Assembly (NCBI GenBank): GCA_024762925.1
Contig: JANTGM010000023.1
Span: forward strand, 1 to 63,042
DNA length: 63,042 bases
Source: Kofleriaceae bacterium
Lineage (GTDB): Bacteria; Myxococcota_A; Polyangia; Haliangiales; Haliangiaceae
Reading direction: 5' to 3'
Shown: positions 1-9,781 of the stretch, in pieces
Layout of the letters: each line of letters begins with the position of its first letter
How positions within the stretch are numbered: the first letter of the stretch is position 1
Notes under the pieces: model-generated
Seen by the model: only the letters and a program-made list of their open reading frames with translations
Database searches by the model: none
What the model was told of the DNA's origin: nothing
Position numbers and translations under genes: made by a program

Positions 1-84
1 GGGCAAGGAAGGATCTGAGCAACGATGAGCCGAAGGCGTTCAAAGGGCGAAGAACCGAGCCAGGGCGTTCTATGCCTCTGGATC
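1..84. repeat. Terminal inverted repeat, left copy
   Basis: Bases 1-84 are the exact reverse complement of 62956-63039. Weaker similarity continues about 10 bases further in, into the stop codon of the adjacent gene: both edges read ACTAGTG in the gene's direction. The unit contains a direct repeat of about 15 bases, GAGCCGAAGGCGTTC and GAGCCAGGGCGTTC, roughly 30 bases apart. No coding potential is evident. It is most likely one copy of a dispersed intergenic repeat at which the contig breaks. A true terminal repeat of a linear element is the alternative. Confidence 0.9.
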
Positions 85-89
85 CCACA

Positions 90-1055
90 CTAGTTGGCTT
101 CTTTGGCGCTCAGCGCCTCTTCGGCCATCTCATCGAAAGTCATTCGTCCCGCACGCGCGAGCTCATCGTCGTCGTAGAGCCGCATGATGAACTCGCCGGG
201 CGCCCCAACAGCACGACTGAGGACTGGACCTGCGATCTTGCGAATGAGCGGTCGGTTGTAGGCGTCTTGCATGCCGAGCAGGAAGCGGGCAAAGGGTCTC
301 CGCTTGACACCGGGCTTGCGAGAGACAAGATGAATTCGTTTGAAGGCCTCGCGCATGCGCACACCGTCGGGGTCCACCACAGTCATTGGCTCTTGAAAGA
401 CGTCGCGAAAGAACGGCTTGGCGAAGTAGAGCATCTTGAGAACGCTGGCCAGCGTGCGCCTTTGCTCGGCTAGCGATTTTCGAGGCTGCGCGTCAAGCCA
501 ATGCTGATACTCGTCAGACGCGTAGTACTCTGCCATGTGATAGTCGATCGCGATGTGTCGTGACTCGTCGCGGTTGATGAGGTGCATGGCAGCATGGCTC
601 ATGGCGTCATCAACATGATCGTTGATAGAACGAAGGAGCGCCACGTCTAGGATTAGTTCCCCTGCAAGGATATAGGCGTTCGCCACCTCGGAGGAGAAGT
701 TGCGAAGGGCCGCCAAGAAGTGTGGCTGAAACTTCACCAGGCTCTCGTTGAGTGTGTAGTCACGGTACCCATGCACGTTGTAGTGCGCTGCCAAGCGCTC
801 GGCCGCAACTGCATGCCGCTCCTCATCAATCACAAAGCTGTCAAAGATCTTTTGCAACACAGGATCGGTGGCTCGCCGGCGCTGCTCTTCAAAGAGTGCC
901 TTGGCAAGGCGCTCAATTCCGGCCATATCGGTAAAGTACTGAACCACCGCAATCTCGTCATCACGGCTCATTCCCTTTGGCGTGACCGACCAGTCGAGAT
1001 CGTCGACATTCCACTGGCCACGTTCGCACTTCTCCAACATGCGTTCCAGGTTCAT
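90..1055 (-). CDS. Ferritin-like diiron-carboxylate protein
   Basis: A 321-residue soluble protein with no signal peptide. Two helix motifs of the E-x-x-H type, DEERHAV near residue 77 and NRDESRHIA near residue 165, plus further acidic residues in long helices, suggest a four-helix bundle binding two irons, as in ferritin-like oxygenases and oxidoreductases. The substrate cannot be told from the sequence. The gene starts at ATG and its TAG stop lies at the edge of the terminal inverted repeat. A VTT-family membrane gene lies 48 bp upstream on the same strand, so the two may be cotranscribed. The fold is likely; the function is unassigned. Confidence 0.8.
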   Translation of the reverse strand: MNLERMLEKCERGQWNVDDLDWSVTPKGMSRDDEIAVVQYFTDMAGIERLAKALFEEQRRRATDPVLQKIFDSFVIDEERHAVAAERLAAHYNVHGYRDYTLNESLVKFQPHFLAALRNFSSEVANAYILAGELILDVALLRSINDHVDDAMSHAAMHLINRDESRHIAIDYHMAEYYASDEYQHWLDAQPRKSLAEQRRTLASVLKMLYFAKPFFRDVFQEPMTVVDPDGVRMREAFKRIHLVSRKPGVKRRPFARFLLGMQDAYNRPLIRKIAGPVLSRAVGAPGEFIMRLYDDDELARAGRMTFDEMAEEALSAKEAN

Positions 1056-1102
1056 GATGCAACTATGGTCGCACAGTTAACCGGGGCGATGCACAGGCTT
1101 TG

Positions 1103-1660
1103 CTACCCAAGAAAGAAATGCACGCCGCTCGCCATCACAATGATGGGCGCCCACATGGCGAGTAGCGCTGCTGCGAGATAGTCGCGAAATCGCACGCCAC
1201 TTAGGGCGAGTGCCACGTTTAGTGCTGGACTCATCTGCATGAAGATGCGCAGCAAGGCCATGGTTCGAATTGGTTTGTTTTGCAGTCTGGCCAACACACC
1301 TTTGACGCGTGGACTCTTTAGATTGGCAAGTGGGTCGCCACCAATCATACGAGCCACGCCAAAGCTCACCGAAATCGCAACCAGCCCACCTCCGAAACTC
1401 ACCAACATCCCGAACCAATAACCGTAGATAAGAACGGCGCCGCCGACAAAGACAATGCCCGGCACTTGAATAAAGAGGCCCGCACAAAACATTGCGACAA
1501 AGAGAAGGAAGCCCCACGCACCTGCGCCGAGAACCGTAGTTCGAAGATCGTCGGCGTTGAGCTTGTCGGCAAGGCCGGTGCGGAGACCAATCCACCATGC
1601 CAGTGCAAAGAACAGAAGCAGTCCGCCAAAGCGGAGCCATTTGATCCGGGAGGGGTTCAC
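1103..1660 (-). CDS. VTT/DedA-like (SNARE-associated) membrane protein
   Basis: A 185-residue polytopic membrane protein with about five hydrophobic segments. The pattern F..Q.PG..F..GG..LIYGYWFG...S..GG..A...SF..AR in the middle, followed by R..P.LN.ALALSGV.FRDY near the C-terminus, is typical of the TVP38/TMEM64/DedA (VTT) family. Members are thought to move or scramble lipids or keep envelope homeostasis in the inner membrane. The length is somewhat short for the family, but the core reentrant-loop motif is complete. It lies upstream of the diiron protein on the same strand with a 48-bp gap. Confidence 0.85.
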   Translation of the reverse strand: MNPSRIKWLRFGGLLLFFALAWWIGLRTGLADKLNADDLRTTVLGAGAWGFLLFVAMFCAGLFIQVPGIVFVGGAVLIYGYWFGMLVSFGGGLVAISVSFGVARMIGGDPLANLKSPRVKGVLARLQNKPIRTMALLRIFMQMSPALNVALALSGVRFRDYLAAALLAMWAPIIVMASGVHFFLG

Positions 1661-1906
1661 GAAGGAGCTTTAGGGTATCGAGTTTGCTTGGGAGTTGCCA
1701 CGAGAGATCGCGGGCCAAGCCCAGTCGTTGTCTGCGAGCCAGCTATCTGGAAACAGAACTATTCGTAGACTCGGCCGTTTTGGCGAGTGTCAAAACCGGG
1801 TAGGAAAAGAACGCAAGGAGTCACAATTTGCCCACCGCCACATCTCAACACCCCGAATCTAAAGACGCCCAGAGCTAGGTATGGTGTTTGCTCTGATCGG
1901 GCGACG

Positions 1907-2518
1907 GTGCTCACGTTCCTCTGCAGGTCTCTCGCTCTTGCCACGCTGGTGGGCTTGGTCACGCCAGAAAATGCACTTGCCGACAATGGCAAACGCCAGG
2001 CGGATTTGGGCCTGAGCGACTTGCTGCTGCCAGAGCGCGACCGGCAAGAGGATTGGAAGCTGAGTACATCAGCAGGTGGCCTTCTAAACACGTCGTCAAA
2101 CCGCAGCAGCGCCTTTGCCAATCTTTCGGGCGAGTGGAAACTGACTTCGCCGGTTTGCGATCAGCTCGTGGTTGGCGGCGTCAGCTCTACAAAGAATCCA
2201 ACACAGCAACGTCCACAGAAACCTGGGCATCCTTTTGCTGGAGCAGCGGCAATGTTCCTCGGCGTTCGGGGTCGCCATCGTCTGGCCTGGAATCGACTGC
2301 CTTCGCTCTTCGCGCCATACTCCATTCGCCGTGATCGTGTCATCCGCGAGGATTGGACGGCCGGCGTCTCGCTAGCCGCATCGCATGTTGTCTATGACTG
2401 GCTGGTGTCGGGCACCGCGGAGTGTGCCCGCTCGCATTACAACGAGCTCGGTGGGGATTCCTCGGCTGCACCTCGTTGGGGTCGCCCAGCTGAGTCACAG
2501 CTGGCAGAGGCGTTTTAG
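1907..2518 (+). CDS. Possible secreted protein, doubtful or decaying
   Basis: The open frame runs from a GTG at 1787, but a better start is the GTG at 1907. That start gives a signal-peptide-like segment, LTFLCRSLALATLVGLV, ending in ALA just before DNGK. The following stretch rich in Ser, Asn and Thr (STSAGGLLNTSSNRSSAF) could be the beginning of an envelope protein. From about 2270 the composition changes, becoming rich in Arg and Trp without clear strand or helix pattern, and two other frames are also open there. A frameshifted remnant is therefore possible. No family is recognised and no good ribosome-binding site is seen. Confidence 0.4.
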   Translation: MLTFLCRSLALATLVGLVTPENALADNGKRQADLGLSDLLLPERDRQEDWKLSTSAGGLLNTSSNRSSAFANLSGEWKLTSPVCDQLVVGGVSSTKNPTQQRPQKPGHPFAGAAAMFLGVRGRHRLAWNRLPSLFAPYSIRRDRVIREDWTAGVSLAASHVVYDWLVSGTAECARSHYNELGGDSSAAPRWGRPAESQLAEAF

Positions 2519-2770
2519 GACCTCATTATCGAGCCCTGAACCCCGTAGGTCTAGACGACCGATCTGCTGTCGAGATTAATGGTTCTCGTGGGATACGCTG
2601 AGAACCGTGCCACTGGAGACCACGACTGCCAGTTAATGCCAGTTTCATGCGGCTGCCTGACCGATTCTTTGCGACAAAGGTAGGTGCCGCGCATCTAGGT
2701 GGTACCTATGGTGCGTCAACTTTCAGAATCGGCCATCGCTTACCCCACCAACCAACCTAAGTGACCTCTT
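2519..2770. other. Intergenic region before the DUF4215/FG-GAP gene
   Basis: About 250 bp with no open frame worth calling, no obvious hairpin terminator and no -24/-12 element. It must hold the promoter of the large lipoprotein gene that follows, but I cannot identify it. Confidence 0.4.
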
Positions 2771-5662
2771 ATGCGCCCATCTAGCCTCCTCATAGTACTT
2801 CTACCGCTCGCCATTGCCTGCGCCCCCGCGCACCGCGAACAGAACCGCGATGGCGGGATTGGGCCCGATTCGGGGCGCCCGGCTATCTGCGGAGATCTCT
2901 TCGTCAACGCAGATATCAACGAAGAGTGCGATGACGGCAATACCGACTCAGGTGATGGCTGCGATGAGAACTGCAAGGTCGAGATTCCCGACGACTGTGG
3001 TGACAACGTCTTCGATCCAGACATTGGCGAAGAGTGCGATGACGGCGGCAACGAAGCGGGTGATGGTTGTGGTCCAGGCTGCTGGATCGAAGGTTGTGGC
3101 AACAACTACCTCGACCCAGGAGAGGCTTGCGAAGACAACAACAACATTGATGGTGACGGCTGCTCGGCCGATTGCAAGAGCAACGAGACCTGTGGCAACG
3201 GCATCAAGGATCCTGGCGAAGGCTGTGATGATGGCGATGGCGATGACACCGATGGGTGCCCCGCGTCATGTGAACCTGCCGAGTGCGGCGACGGCTTTGT
3301 TCAGTCGGGCGTCGAGAGTTGCGACGACGGAAACGATATCGCGAACGACGGTTGCACTGAGTGCATTCTAGACAGCTGTGGTGACAACAACATTGATGAT
3401 GGCGAAGAGTGCGACCTTGGCGCTGGCAATGGTCTAAACGGAACTACCTGTTTCAAGAATTGTATTAGTACTGATATTGAAGCCGACAAGGTTGACACGA
3501 TCCAACTCGACCCAAATGGAGATATTGGCGTCACCCCGCAGAACCTTGAGGCTGGCGACTTCAATGGAGATGGGCGGCCCGACCTCCTCATCACCGATGG
3601 AGTCAGCTCCTACACGGGCCTTGCCTATGGATTGGGTGATGGCCGAGTCTGGCCTGGCATCAACCACTTTCGCGATAGTGGAAGCATTCGCGCCGTCGAA
3701 CTCGTGGATGTAAATGGCGATGCCCTGCTCGATGTTGTGGCAGCAACAAGTGCCGACAGTGTGATGGTGATGCTGGGCAACGGAGTGGGCTTCGACTCGC
3801 CAACCTCAGACACGACGGTCATCGACATTGGCGGCGACAACCCTCTCGAGCTTGTGGTCGCAGAGCTCACCGGTGACGCCTTCCTCGATGTTGCTACTGC
3901 CAACAACACATCAAACGATGTCGTCATCTTGGCAGGTGATGGCACCGGTCGATTTAGTGCCACGACGCGCTTGGCAACGCCTGTCGGTGATGCAGGTCAG
4001 CGTCCTAATAGCATAGCTGTTGGCGATGTTGATGATGATGGAAACATCGACATTGTCACCACTAACAATGCCACCGATGACGTTTCCCTCTTTCGAGGAT
4101 TGGGCAATGGCCAGTACGGTGGTGCCGAAATCTTCACCACCAGAGTAGGCGCAGGTGGTGACAATCCCGTTGATATCGTCATTACCGATGTAACGAACGA
4201 CGGCGTGCAGGATGTAATTGTGGCTTGCTCGACCTCCGACGACGTGGTCGTCTTGGCGGCATCAGGTGGCAACCTCGCTGCTCCACAGCGCTTCTCTACA
4301 CTGCTTGGCGATGGCGGCGACAATCCAACTCGCCTGGCAGTCTTCGATGTAACGCAGGATGGCGTCAAGGATCTGATTACCGCCAACAGCACTTCTCATG
4401 ACATTAGTATTCTTCCAGGCCTTGGTGCGGGTGTGGCATTCGGGTCTCCGGTAATACTCAGCAACCTGGCCCCTGGTGACATCGCTACCTCACCACGCGA
4501 GCTGCACGTTGGCGACTTCAACAATGACTCCATCGCCGACATTGCTGTGGCCAACGGATCGACAGCCGACGTGTCCATCTTTATGGGAAGCGGTGATGGC
4601 GAGTTCGAGGAGATGAAAGCGTACTCATCGCGAAACAACTTCCTCGATGGCGGATCTCCCATCATTCTCAAGATTGGCGACATCAATGGCGACGGTACAG
4701 AAGACCTCGTCATGGCAACGTCCTCGAGTGTGTCCGCAATGGCTGGGCTTGGCGATGGACTCTTTACACCATTGCAAGTGGACGCACTCGCGAGTGTCCC
4801 CGGTTCCGCAGTTGGAGATCTTGATGGCGACGGCCTGCTCGATTTCGTCTCAATCATCAACACACAAATGCAGTCGCAGATTCAGATCTACAATGGTTCG
4901 TTCACCAGCCTTGCGAGTTTTGCCACTTCTGGGACCGGTCAGCACGTAGCGCTTGGTGAGTTCACTGGTGACTCTCTCTTAGATGCTGCTTTCTTCACAA
5001 CCAGTCAGGTCGTTTACTCCGAGGGTACGGCCTCCGGCCAGTTCGACTCACAGCTAACCTCAAGCTCGCTCCCAAGCCCTGTGAAGCAAAGCGTGCTTGC
5101 CGATGTTACCGGAGATGGCGCGCTTGACTCGGTGATGTCAGGTTTTGGGCAGGACGCCGTGTTGATAGGCTCGGGAACAGGCACTGGATCGTTCTCTGCG
5201 CCAGCCCTCGTGACAAGCAGTGCAGGTTCCTCAGGCCGCACCCCTGTCAGCGTCGCAACCGCCGACCTCAATGGAGATCAAAAGCTCGACATCGTTACCG
5301 CCAACCGCGCCACCAACGACTTGTCCGTCTTGCTCGGTGAAGGCAGCGGAGCATTCGAAGACCCACTCATCGTTCCAACCGTCTTTGGAGCGGATGCAGC
5401 AAACGTCGAAGACGTGGCCATTGGTGACTTTAACGGCGATGGCATTCCAGACTTGAGTGCTGTCAATCCTGCGCGCGATTCAGTGAGCATCATGCTCGGC
5501 TTTGGGGATGGGCTCTTTGCTGCCCCGCAAACGTACCCCGTCGCCGGACAACCATTCAGCCTCACCGTGGCCGACTTCGATGGTGATGGCATCGATGATC
5601 TTGCAGTTGCCAGCATCGACGTAGGCACCGTGACCACCTTTACCTCGTTCACACATCCATAA
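2771..5662 (+). CDS. Lipoprotein with six DUF4215 Cys-rich repeats and an FG-GAP/VCBS repeat domain
   Basis: A 963-residue exported lipoprotein. The first 17 residues are a lipoprotein signal ending in LAIAC. Residues about 37-225 hold six Cys-rich repeats of the form CGD..(..)GEECDDGN...GDGC...C, the DUF4215 or Myxococcus Cys-rich repeat. Residues about 240-960 hold many repeats with calcium-loop signatures such as GDFNGDGRPDLL and GDINGDGTEDLV, the FG-GAP/VCBS type that folds as a beta-propeller. This architecture is common on myxobacterial surface proteins and fits adhesion or matrix binding, but no ligand is known. A TPR/barrel protein gene follows 10 bp downstream, so an operon is likely. 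The start is ATG. Confidence 0.9.
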   Translation: MRPSSLLIVLLPLAIACAPAHREQNRDGGIGPDSGRPAICGDLFVNADINEECDDGNTDSGDGCDENCKVEIPDDCGDNVFDPDIGEECDDGGNEAGDGCGPGCWIEGCGNNYLDPGEACEDNNNIDGDGCSADCKSNETCGNGIKDPGEGCDDGDGDDTDGCPASCEPAECGDGFVQSGVESCDDGNDIANDGCTECILDSCGDNNIDDGEECDLGAGNGLNGTTCFKNCISTDIEADKVDTIQLDPNGDIGVTPQNLEAGDFNGDGRPDLLITDGVSSYTGLAYGLGDGRVWPGINHFRDSGSIRAVELVDVNGDALLDVVAATSADSVMVMLGNGVGFDSPTSDTTVIDIGGDNPLELVVAELTGDAFLDVATANNTSNDVVILAGDGTGRFSATTRLATPVGDAGQRPNSIAVGDVDDDGNIDIVTTNNATDDVSLFRGLGNGQYGGAEIFTTRVGAGGDNPVDIVITDVTNDGVQDVIVACSTSDDVVVLAASGGNLAAPQRFSTLLGDGGDNPTRLAVFDVTQDGVKDLITANSTSHDISILPGLGAGVAFGSPVILSNLAPGDIATSPRELHVGDFNNDSIADIAVANGSTADVSIFMGSGDGEFEEMKAYSSRNNFLDGGSPIILKIGDINGDGTEDLVMATSSSVSAMAGLGDGLFTPLQVDALASVPGSAVGDLDGDGLLDFVSIINTQMQSQIQIYNGSFTSLASFATSGTGQHVALGEFTGDSLLDAAFFTTSQVVYSEGTASGQFDSQLTSSSLPSPVKQSVLADVTGDGALDSVMSGFGQDAVLIGSGTGTGSFSAPALVTSSAGSSGRTPVSVATADLNGDQKLDIVTANRATNDLSVLLGEGSGAFEDPLIVPTVFGADAANVEDVAIGDFNGDGIPDLSAVNPARDSVSIMLGFGDGLFAAPQTYPVAGQPFSLTVADFDGDGIDDLAVASIDVGTVTTFTSFTHP

Positions 5663-5672
5663 GGCCAGGCTC

Positions 5673-6680
5673 ATGCTTCGCAACACACTATTCTCTCTCG
5701 TGGTCCTTGGCCTGCTGTCAGCGGCACCTGCTGTTGTACACGCCGACAAAGAAGCGTCGGCTGTTCACTACAAGGAAGCTAAGAAAAAGTACAATCTTGG
5801 TGATTTTGAAGAGGCCATCGTTCTCTTCAAGAAAGCTTATGATGAGCATGAAGCACCAGCCTATCTCTACAACATTGCGCAGGCCTATCGGCAGATCAAC
5901 AACTGCAAGAAGGCGCTCTTCTTCTACGAACGATTCTTAGCCGAGAAGCCTGGCTCTTCGCAGGAGGAAACCATCAAGGGCTATGTTGCTGCGCTCAATA
6001 AAGAGTGCCCCGATGATGGCTCGAACGTTGGCGCGCTGAACGAAATCGATGATCCTGTGGCGAAGCCGACAACCAAGCCGGCGACCCAGCCCGCGGTAAC
6101 GCCTGAAGCCAAGCCCGAGACTCAGCCGACGATCACAAAACCATTGACCTCCGAGCCCCGCGGTCCGATTGTTCGACTAGGCGCCGATGGTGGTTTTGCG
6201 ATGGTGAGCATGGGCGACGTAGTAACTCCGGTCACACCCGAGCTGGCCCTTGCGGCGACCTACCTGCACGCGCTCGGTGATATCGAGCTGCGAGCCGGTG
6301 CTCGCGTGGCGCTCGCAACGATGGCGTACGAGGCGATGGAGGGCGACTCGACAATGCTGATGACTCGCTACCAAGCAACTCTGGGCGCTGGCTACCCGAT
6401 TGGGCCAAAGCTCCGCGTGGGTGGCGACATCGCCCTGGGCCTCCTCGGGCTATCGGCTCTTGACCCCGGCAATCCCTTCACCGCGGGAGCCGCCGAATCC
6501 AAAGCGGTTAGCAGCTTCGCCTTTGGCGTGAATGCCGAGGTTGAGTATGCTCTGGCAGAATCTCTGGGCGTCTCCGGAGGCTTGAGCTATGGTTCCTCAG
6601 GTGTCGGCGACGAGTTTGCCTCCGACATCACATCCATCGGAACCCTGAGCCTACTTGGAGGAGCCCGCTATCGCTGGTGA
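5673..6680 (+). CDS. Secreted TPR protein with a C-terminal beta-barrel-like domain
   Basis: A 335-residue protein with a Sec signal peptide cleaved after VVHA. Residues about 30-115 form a TPR-type helical repeat (YNLGDFEEAIVLFKKAYDEH, then YNIAQAYRQINNCKKALFFY). A Pro/Thr/Lys-rich linker of about 40 residues follows. The C-terminal half alternates polar and hydrophobic residues with many Gly (LGADGGFAMVSMG, GLSYGSSGVG) and ends in the aromatic RYRW, which fits an outer-membrane barrel. It starts 10 bp after the FG-GAP lipoprotein and overlaps the following kinase gene by 26 bp, so the three are probably cotranscribed. The exact role is unknown. Confidence 0.85.
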   Translation: MLRNTLFSLVVLGLLSAAPAVVHADKEASAVHYKEAKKKYNLGDFEEAIVLFKKAYDEHEAPAYLYNIAQAYRQINNCKKALFFYERFLAEKPGSSQEETIKGYVAALNKECPDDGSNVGALNEIDDPVAKPTTKPATQPAVTPEAKPETQPTITKPLTSEPRGPIVRLGADGGFAMVSMGDVVTPVTPELALAATYLHALGDIELRAGARVALATMAYEAMEGDSTMLMTRYQATLGAGYPIGPKLRVGGDIALGLLGLSALDPGNPFTAGAAESKAVSSFAFGVNAEVEYALAESLGVSGGLSYGSSGVGDEFASDITSIGTLSLLGGARYRW

Positions 6681-8289
6681 GCCAAAGAACCTGCTAGACA
6701 GCAATCTGGACAAGACCACAACGAGTCCAGCCGAGGCGCGCACACGCATTTCCCAGCCTCCGCCTCCAGCACGTCCTGCAAGCCAAGTTGGCTCGCAACC
6801 TGGCGGTGTGTTGCCAGTTGGTTCACAGCCCGGAGACTCGCGTGCCGGTAGCGTCTCGGGCGAGGGCTCGCACATCAGTGTCGAGGTCGGTGACCTCATC
6901 GACAACAAGTACCGCGTTGAAGAACTCATCGGCCAGGGCGGCATGGGGCAAGTGCTCGGTGCAACACATCTAGAGCTTCACCAAAAGGTCGCGCTCAAAT
7001 TCATGAGCCCGGCGATCATGGAAATTCCCGGGGCCGTCGCTCGCTTCACTCGCGAAGCACGAGCGGCGGCAAAACTTCGCAGCAAGCACGTTTGTCGCGT
7101 GCTCGACATCGGCGAGACCCCCGAGGGCGCGAAGTACATCGTTATCGAGTACCTCGAAGGCTCCGACCTCTCCGAGCTTCTCATGATCAAAGAGAAGCTT
7201 CCTTCGCGAGAGGCAATCGACTACATCGTGCAAGCGTGCGACGCCCTGGGCGAGGCGCACGAGTTTGACATCGTGCACCGCGACATCAAACCGGCGAACC
7301 TTTTTCTCGATAGCAGCCGAGAGGGCGAGGGTCTGCTCAAGGTGCTCGACTTCGGCATCTCCAAGAACCTTGGCAACGACCCAGACATGATCGTAACCGC
7401 GACCAACGCGCTCATGGGTTCGCCGCTCTACATGTCACCAGAACAGCTGCTCACGCCAAAGAAGGTGGATACCCGTGCCGATATCTGGTCATTGGGAATT
7501 GTCTTACACGAGCTGTTGGTGGGGAAACCGCCGTTTCAAGGGGAAACGCTTCCCGAAGTTATCGCGCTTATCGTCAACCAAAGTAGAAAGCCCGCGGACG
7601 CGATTTCAGAAGACATACCAGCAGAGCTGCGAACCATCATTGCCAAGTGTCTCGAGCGAGATCCGGTTCGCCGCTATCGAACAGCCGAGCAACTCGCCGA
7701 CGCGCTTCGCGCGGTTGCCCCCGAGAGTGCTAGCGTTGGTCGCAAGGGGCATGCCCTGGAAACCGCTGCGATCACAGCGGCCAAGCCTTCACTGCCATGG
7801 AAGCGAATCTCGGTCGCTGGAGCTGCAGTCGCCCTGGCTGCTGTTCTCTTCTTTGTGATGAGCGGCGGCGACTCGAAGCCCAAAGCGCCAAAGGCGCCTG
7901 CTGCAAATTCAATTGTGCCTGCGAAGAGCGATGTGCCTTTGACACGTGATGTTGTTGTGCCGTCAACCAAGCCTGCTGTTGCACCTGACGCGCAGGCTGC
8001 TGAAAACTCAGAAGTTGTCTTAGGCGAGGGCGTCACCAAAGAAGGCAGAGAGCCCACCTCGACGGCCCCGCAAGTTGCGGCTGAGTCTCCAAACAAGCGT
8101 GAGTCGAGGTCGAAGTCGAAGCCAAAGAGCAGCAAATCCAAGGGCAAAGCATCTCAAGCCAAGTCCCAAGGTGCCAAGCGCTCCAAGCCCAAGGGAAATG
8201 GGGCAAAGGAAGGCCTCATGGATCCCTCCGACGAAGGCAAAGGCAGCCGCGCCCCTGGAGATGATGACGTGATGGATCCCGAGCTGTAG
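6655..8289 (+). CDS. Membrane-anchored Ser/Thr protein kinase
   Basis: A 544-residue Hanks-type kinase. A Pro/Gly-rich N-terminus (1-80) precedes the kinase domain (about 86-350), which has the Gly loop LIGQGGMGQV, catalytic Lys115 (VALKF), HRDIKPAN (HRD at 208-210), DFG at 232-234 and MSPE in the activation segment. All catalytic residues are present. One membrane helix lies near 385-403, followed by a periplasmic tail very rich in Lys and Ser. The reading frame overlaps the upstream TPR gene by 26 bp and no ATG occurs before the kinase domain. The start is therefore the TTG at 6655 or a GTG near 6808. It is likely coupled to the two envelope proteins upstream. Confidence 0.93.
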   Translation: MEEPAIAGEPKNLLDSNLDKTTTSPAEARTRISQPPPPARPASQVGSQPGGVLPVGSQPGDSRAGSVSGEGSHISVEVGDLIDNKYRVEELIGQGGMGQVLGATHLELHQKVALKFMSPAIMEIPGAVARFTREARAAAKLRSKHVCRVLDIGETPEGAKYIVIEYLEGSDLSELLMIKEKLPSREAIDYIVQACDALGEAHEFDIVHRDIKPANLFLDSSREGEGLLKVLDFGISKNLGNDPDMIVTATNALMGSPLYMSPEQLLTPKKVDTRADIWSLGIVLHELLVGKPPFQGETLPEVIALIVNQSRKPADAISEDIPAELRTIIAKCLERDPVRRYRTAEQLADALRAVAPESASVGRKGHALETAAITAAKPSLPWKRISVAGAAVALAAVLFFVMSGGDSKPKAPKAPAANSIVPAKSDVPLTRDVVVPSTKPAVAPDAQAAENSEVVLGEGVTKEGREPTSTAPQVAAESPNKRESRSKSKPKSSKSKGKASQAKSQGAKRSKPKGNGAKEGLMDPSDEGKGSRAPGDDDVMDPEL

Positions 8290-8526
8290 GCGTTTTTGAA
8301 ACCGAGGTATCGTTCTACGGGGATCTGACGTTGAAGCTTTTTACCGACCACGATGATTTGGTGACGGTTCTTGGAAACCGTGGCATTGAACGCGCTGCTA
8401 CCAACGAGGATTAAGCAAGAGCGGATTCTATCTGCAGGCGGCGAGGGCAGATGGACTTTGTAAGGGAACAACGCAGCGGCGAGCGCTTCGTGTCTAAGAA
8501 TAACACGGAGTTGCTGCAGCGAACGG

Positions 8527-9762
8527 CTACGGAGCGTCCTTGGTATCTTCGGTGGAGCGCTGAGCGACCATGGCCCCCGTCCACCATTCGTAGTCGCGTC
8601 CAAGGTCGTCGTCGTCCGGAAAGAAGACCAAGTACGTCATCGCATCGTAGGCAAGAAAACTTGGTCGTCCTCCTATGTCGTAGCCAATCTGATGCACGGT
8701 TCGCCACGTACCTGTGTTGAAGTACGCTGCTGGGACTCCAGCAAAATTTCCCAAGGGAACCATGGAGGCAAAGTGGGAGTGGCCGTTGACCACGAAGCGC
8801 AGCCCTTTGCGCCGAGCGAGCTCTTTGGCTCCGTGCCTTGCCATGTGTCCGTCGAAGTTGTGTTGGATAATCTTGTAAACTCGCGTCAGTCTCTGGTCGT
8901 GGGCTCCTGCCATGATGCGCTTTGTGCTGAGCTCCAAGAGCAGTCGCAATCGCTTGCCGGTATCAAACCCAAACCGCCGCTTGTCTTTCATCCAATCCTT
9001 CACAAACGGCTTTGAGAAGAAATCCTCAACGAGGCCGGCCCAGGTGTCGCCAATGGGCCTTAGCAAGCTTCGGTCAATTGCGCCTTGCCTTCGAACCCAT
9101 GCAGGCACAGCGTAAATCGGACGTACGTCATCGATGTCATCGAGTTCTGGGTAGTCCTCGATGTCAACAACTTTGCGTACTTCGCGCGGGAAGCGAACAA
9201 TAAGTTCCGATCCAATGGCATCACCGATCGTAGCGCGCCCATCGAGGCTCTGATTGATGCTGTCGCTAACGTGACCGTGATAAGCCAAGACGCCGTGGTC
9301 GCGAAACTCCAACTCTTGCGGGAACTCGATGTCCCGGTCTTCGCCTGTCATTGCTAGCCAAATCTTGCGCCGAGCTTTGGGCGCGAGCTGCAAAAGCCGG
9401 TCGTGATTGCCAAGGATGTAGCGGATTTCTAGTTCGCCTCGTCGAACGTGTTTGCGAATGCGATCGAAGAAGTGCTTTTCGCGAAGAAGTATCGCGTCGG
9501 TGATGCGCTCAATACATTCGATGAGCTCAGAACTTGTCTCATGATAGGGGCGAGTCGCACCGTCAAACCACTGCGGTGATCGCACGATGTCGAACAAATC
9601 GCCAGTAAAGCAGAGAATGGCCGCTCGCTTGCCTCGAGCCGCCTGAATCCGGGTCCAGAAGCGCTCAAAGGTGTCGCTCTTCGCAATCGCGGTCCCATGA
9701 AGCGCATCGGTTAGATGAATGTCGCTGACGAGAATCAGCATTTGACGATCCGAGACGCTCAT
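8527..9762 (-). CDS. Calcineurin-like metallophosphoesterase
   Basis: A 411-residue soluble phosphoesterase with the five metal-binding blocks in order: VSDIHL (residue about 12), FTGDLFD (about 52), ILGNHDR (about 115), AYHGHVSD (about 158) and VNGHSHFA (about 330). Two metals are expected. The substrate is unknown. The insert between the fourth and fifth blocks is long and helical. The start ATG is preceded by GGTGGAGC, a good ribosome-binding site. A 48-codon TIGR02996-type gene ends 19 bp upstream on the same strand, which suggests a two-gene unit. The gene converges with the kinase at 6655-8289. Confidence 0.9.
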   Translation of the reverse strand: MSVSDRQMLILVSDIHLTDALHGTAIAKSDTFERFWTRIQAARGKRAAILCFTGDLFDIVRSPQWFDGATRPYHETSSELIECIERITDAILLREKHFFDRIRKHVRRGELEIRYILGNHDRLLQLAPKARRKIWLAMTGEDRDIEFPQELEFRDHGVLAYHGHVSDSINQSLDGRATIGDAIGSELIVRFPREVRKVVDIEDYPELDDIDDVRPIYAVPAWVRRQGAIDRSLLRPIGDTWAGLVEDFFSKPFVKDWMKDKRRFGFDTGKRLRLLLELSTKRIMAGAHDQRLTRVYKIIQHNFDGHMARHGAKELARRKGLRFVVNGHSHFASMVPLGNFAGVPAAYFNTGTWRTVHQIGYDIGGRPSFLAYDAMTYLVFFPDDDDLGRDYEWWTGAMVAQRSTEDTKDAP

Positions 9763-9781
9763 TGCTCCACCGTACTATCGC

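Noticed and set aside
2771-5662. CRISPR-like regular repeats within the large lipoprotein gene
   Set aside because: The regularity is that of protein repeats (DUF4215 and FG-GAP) with variable DNA, not identical direct repeats with spacers.
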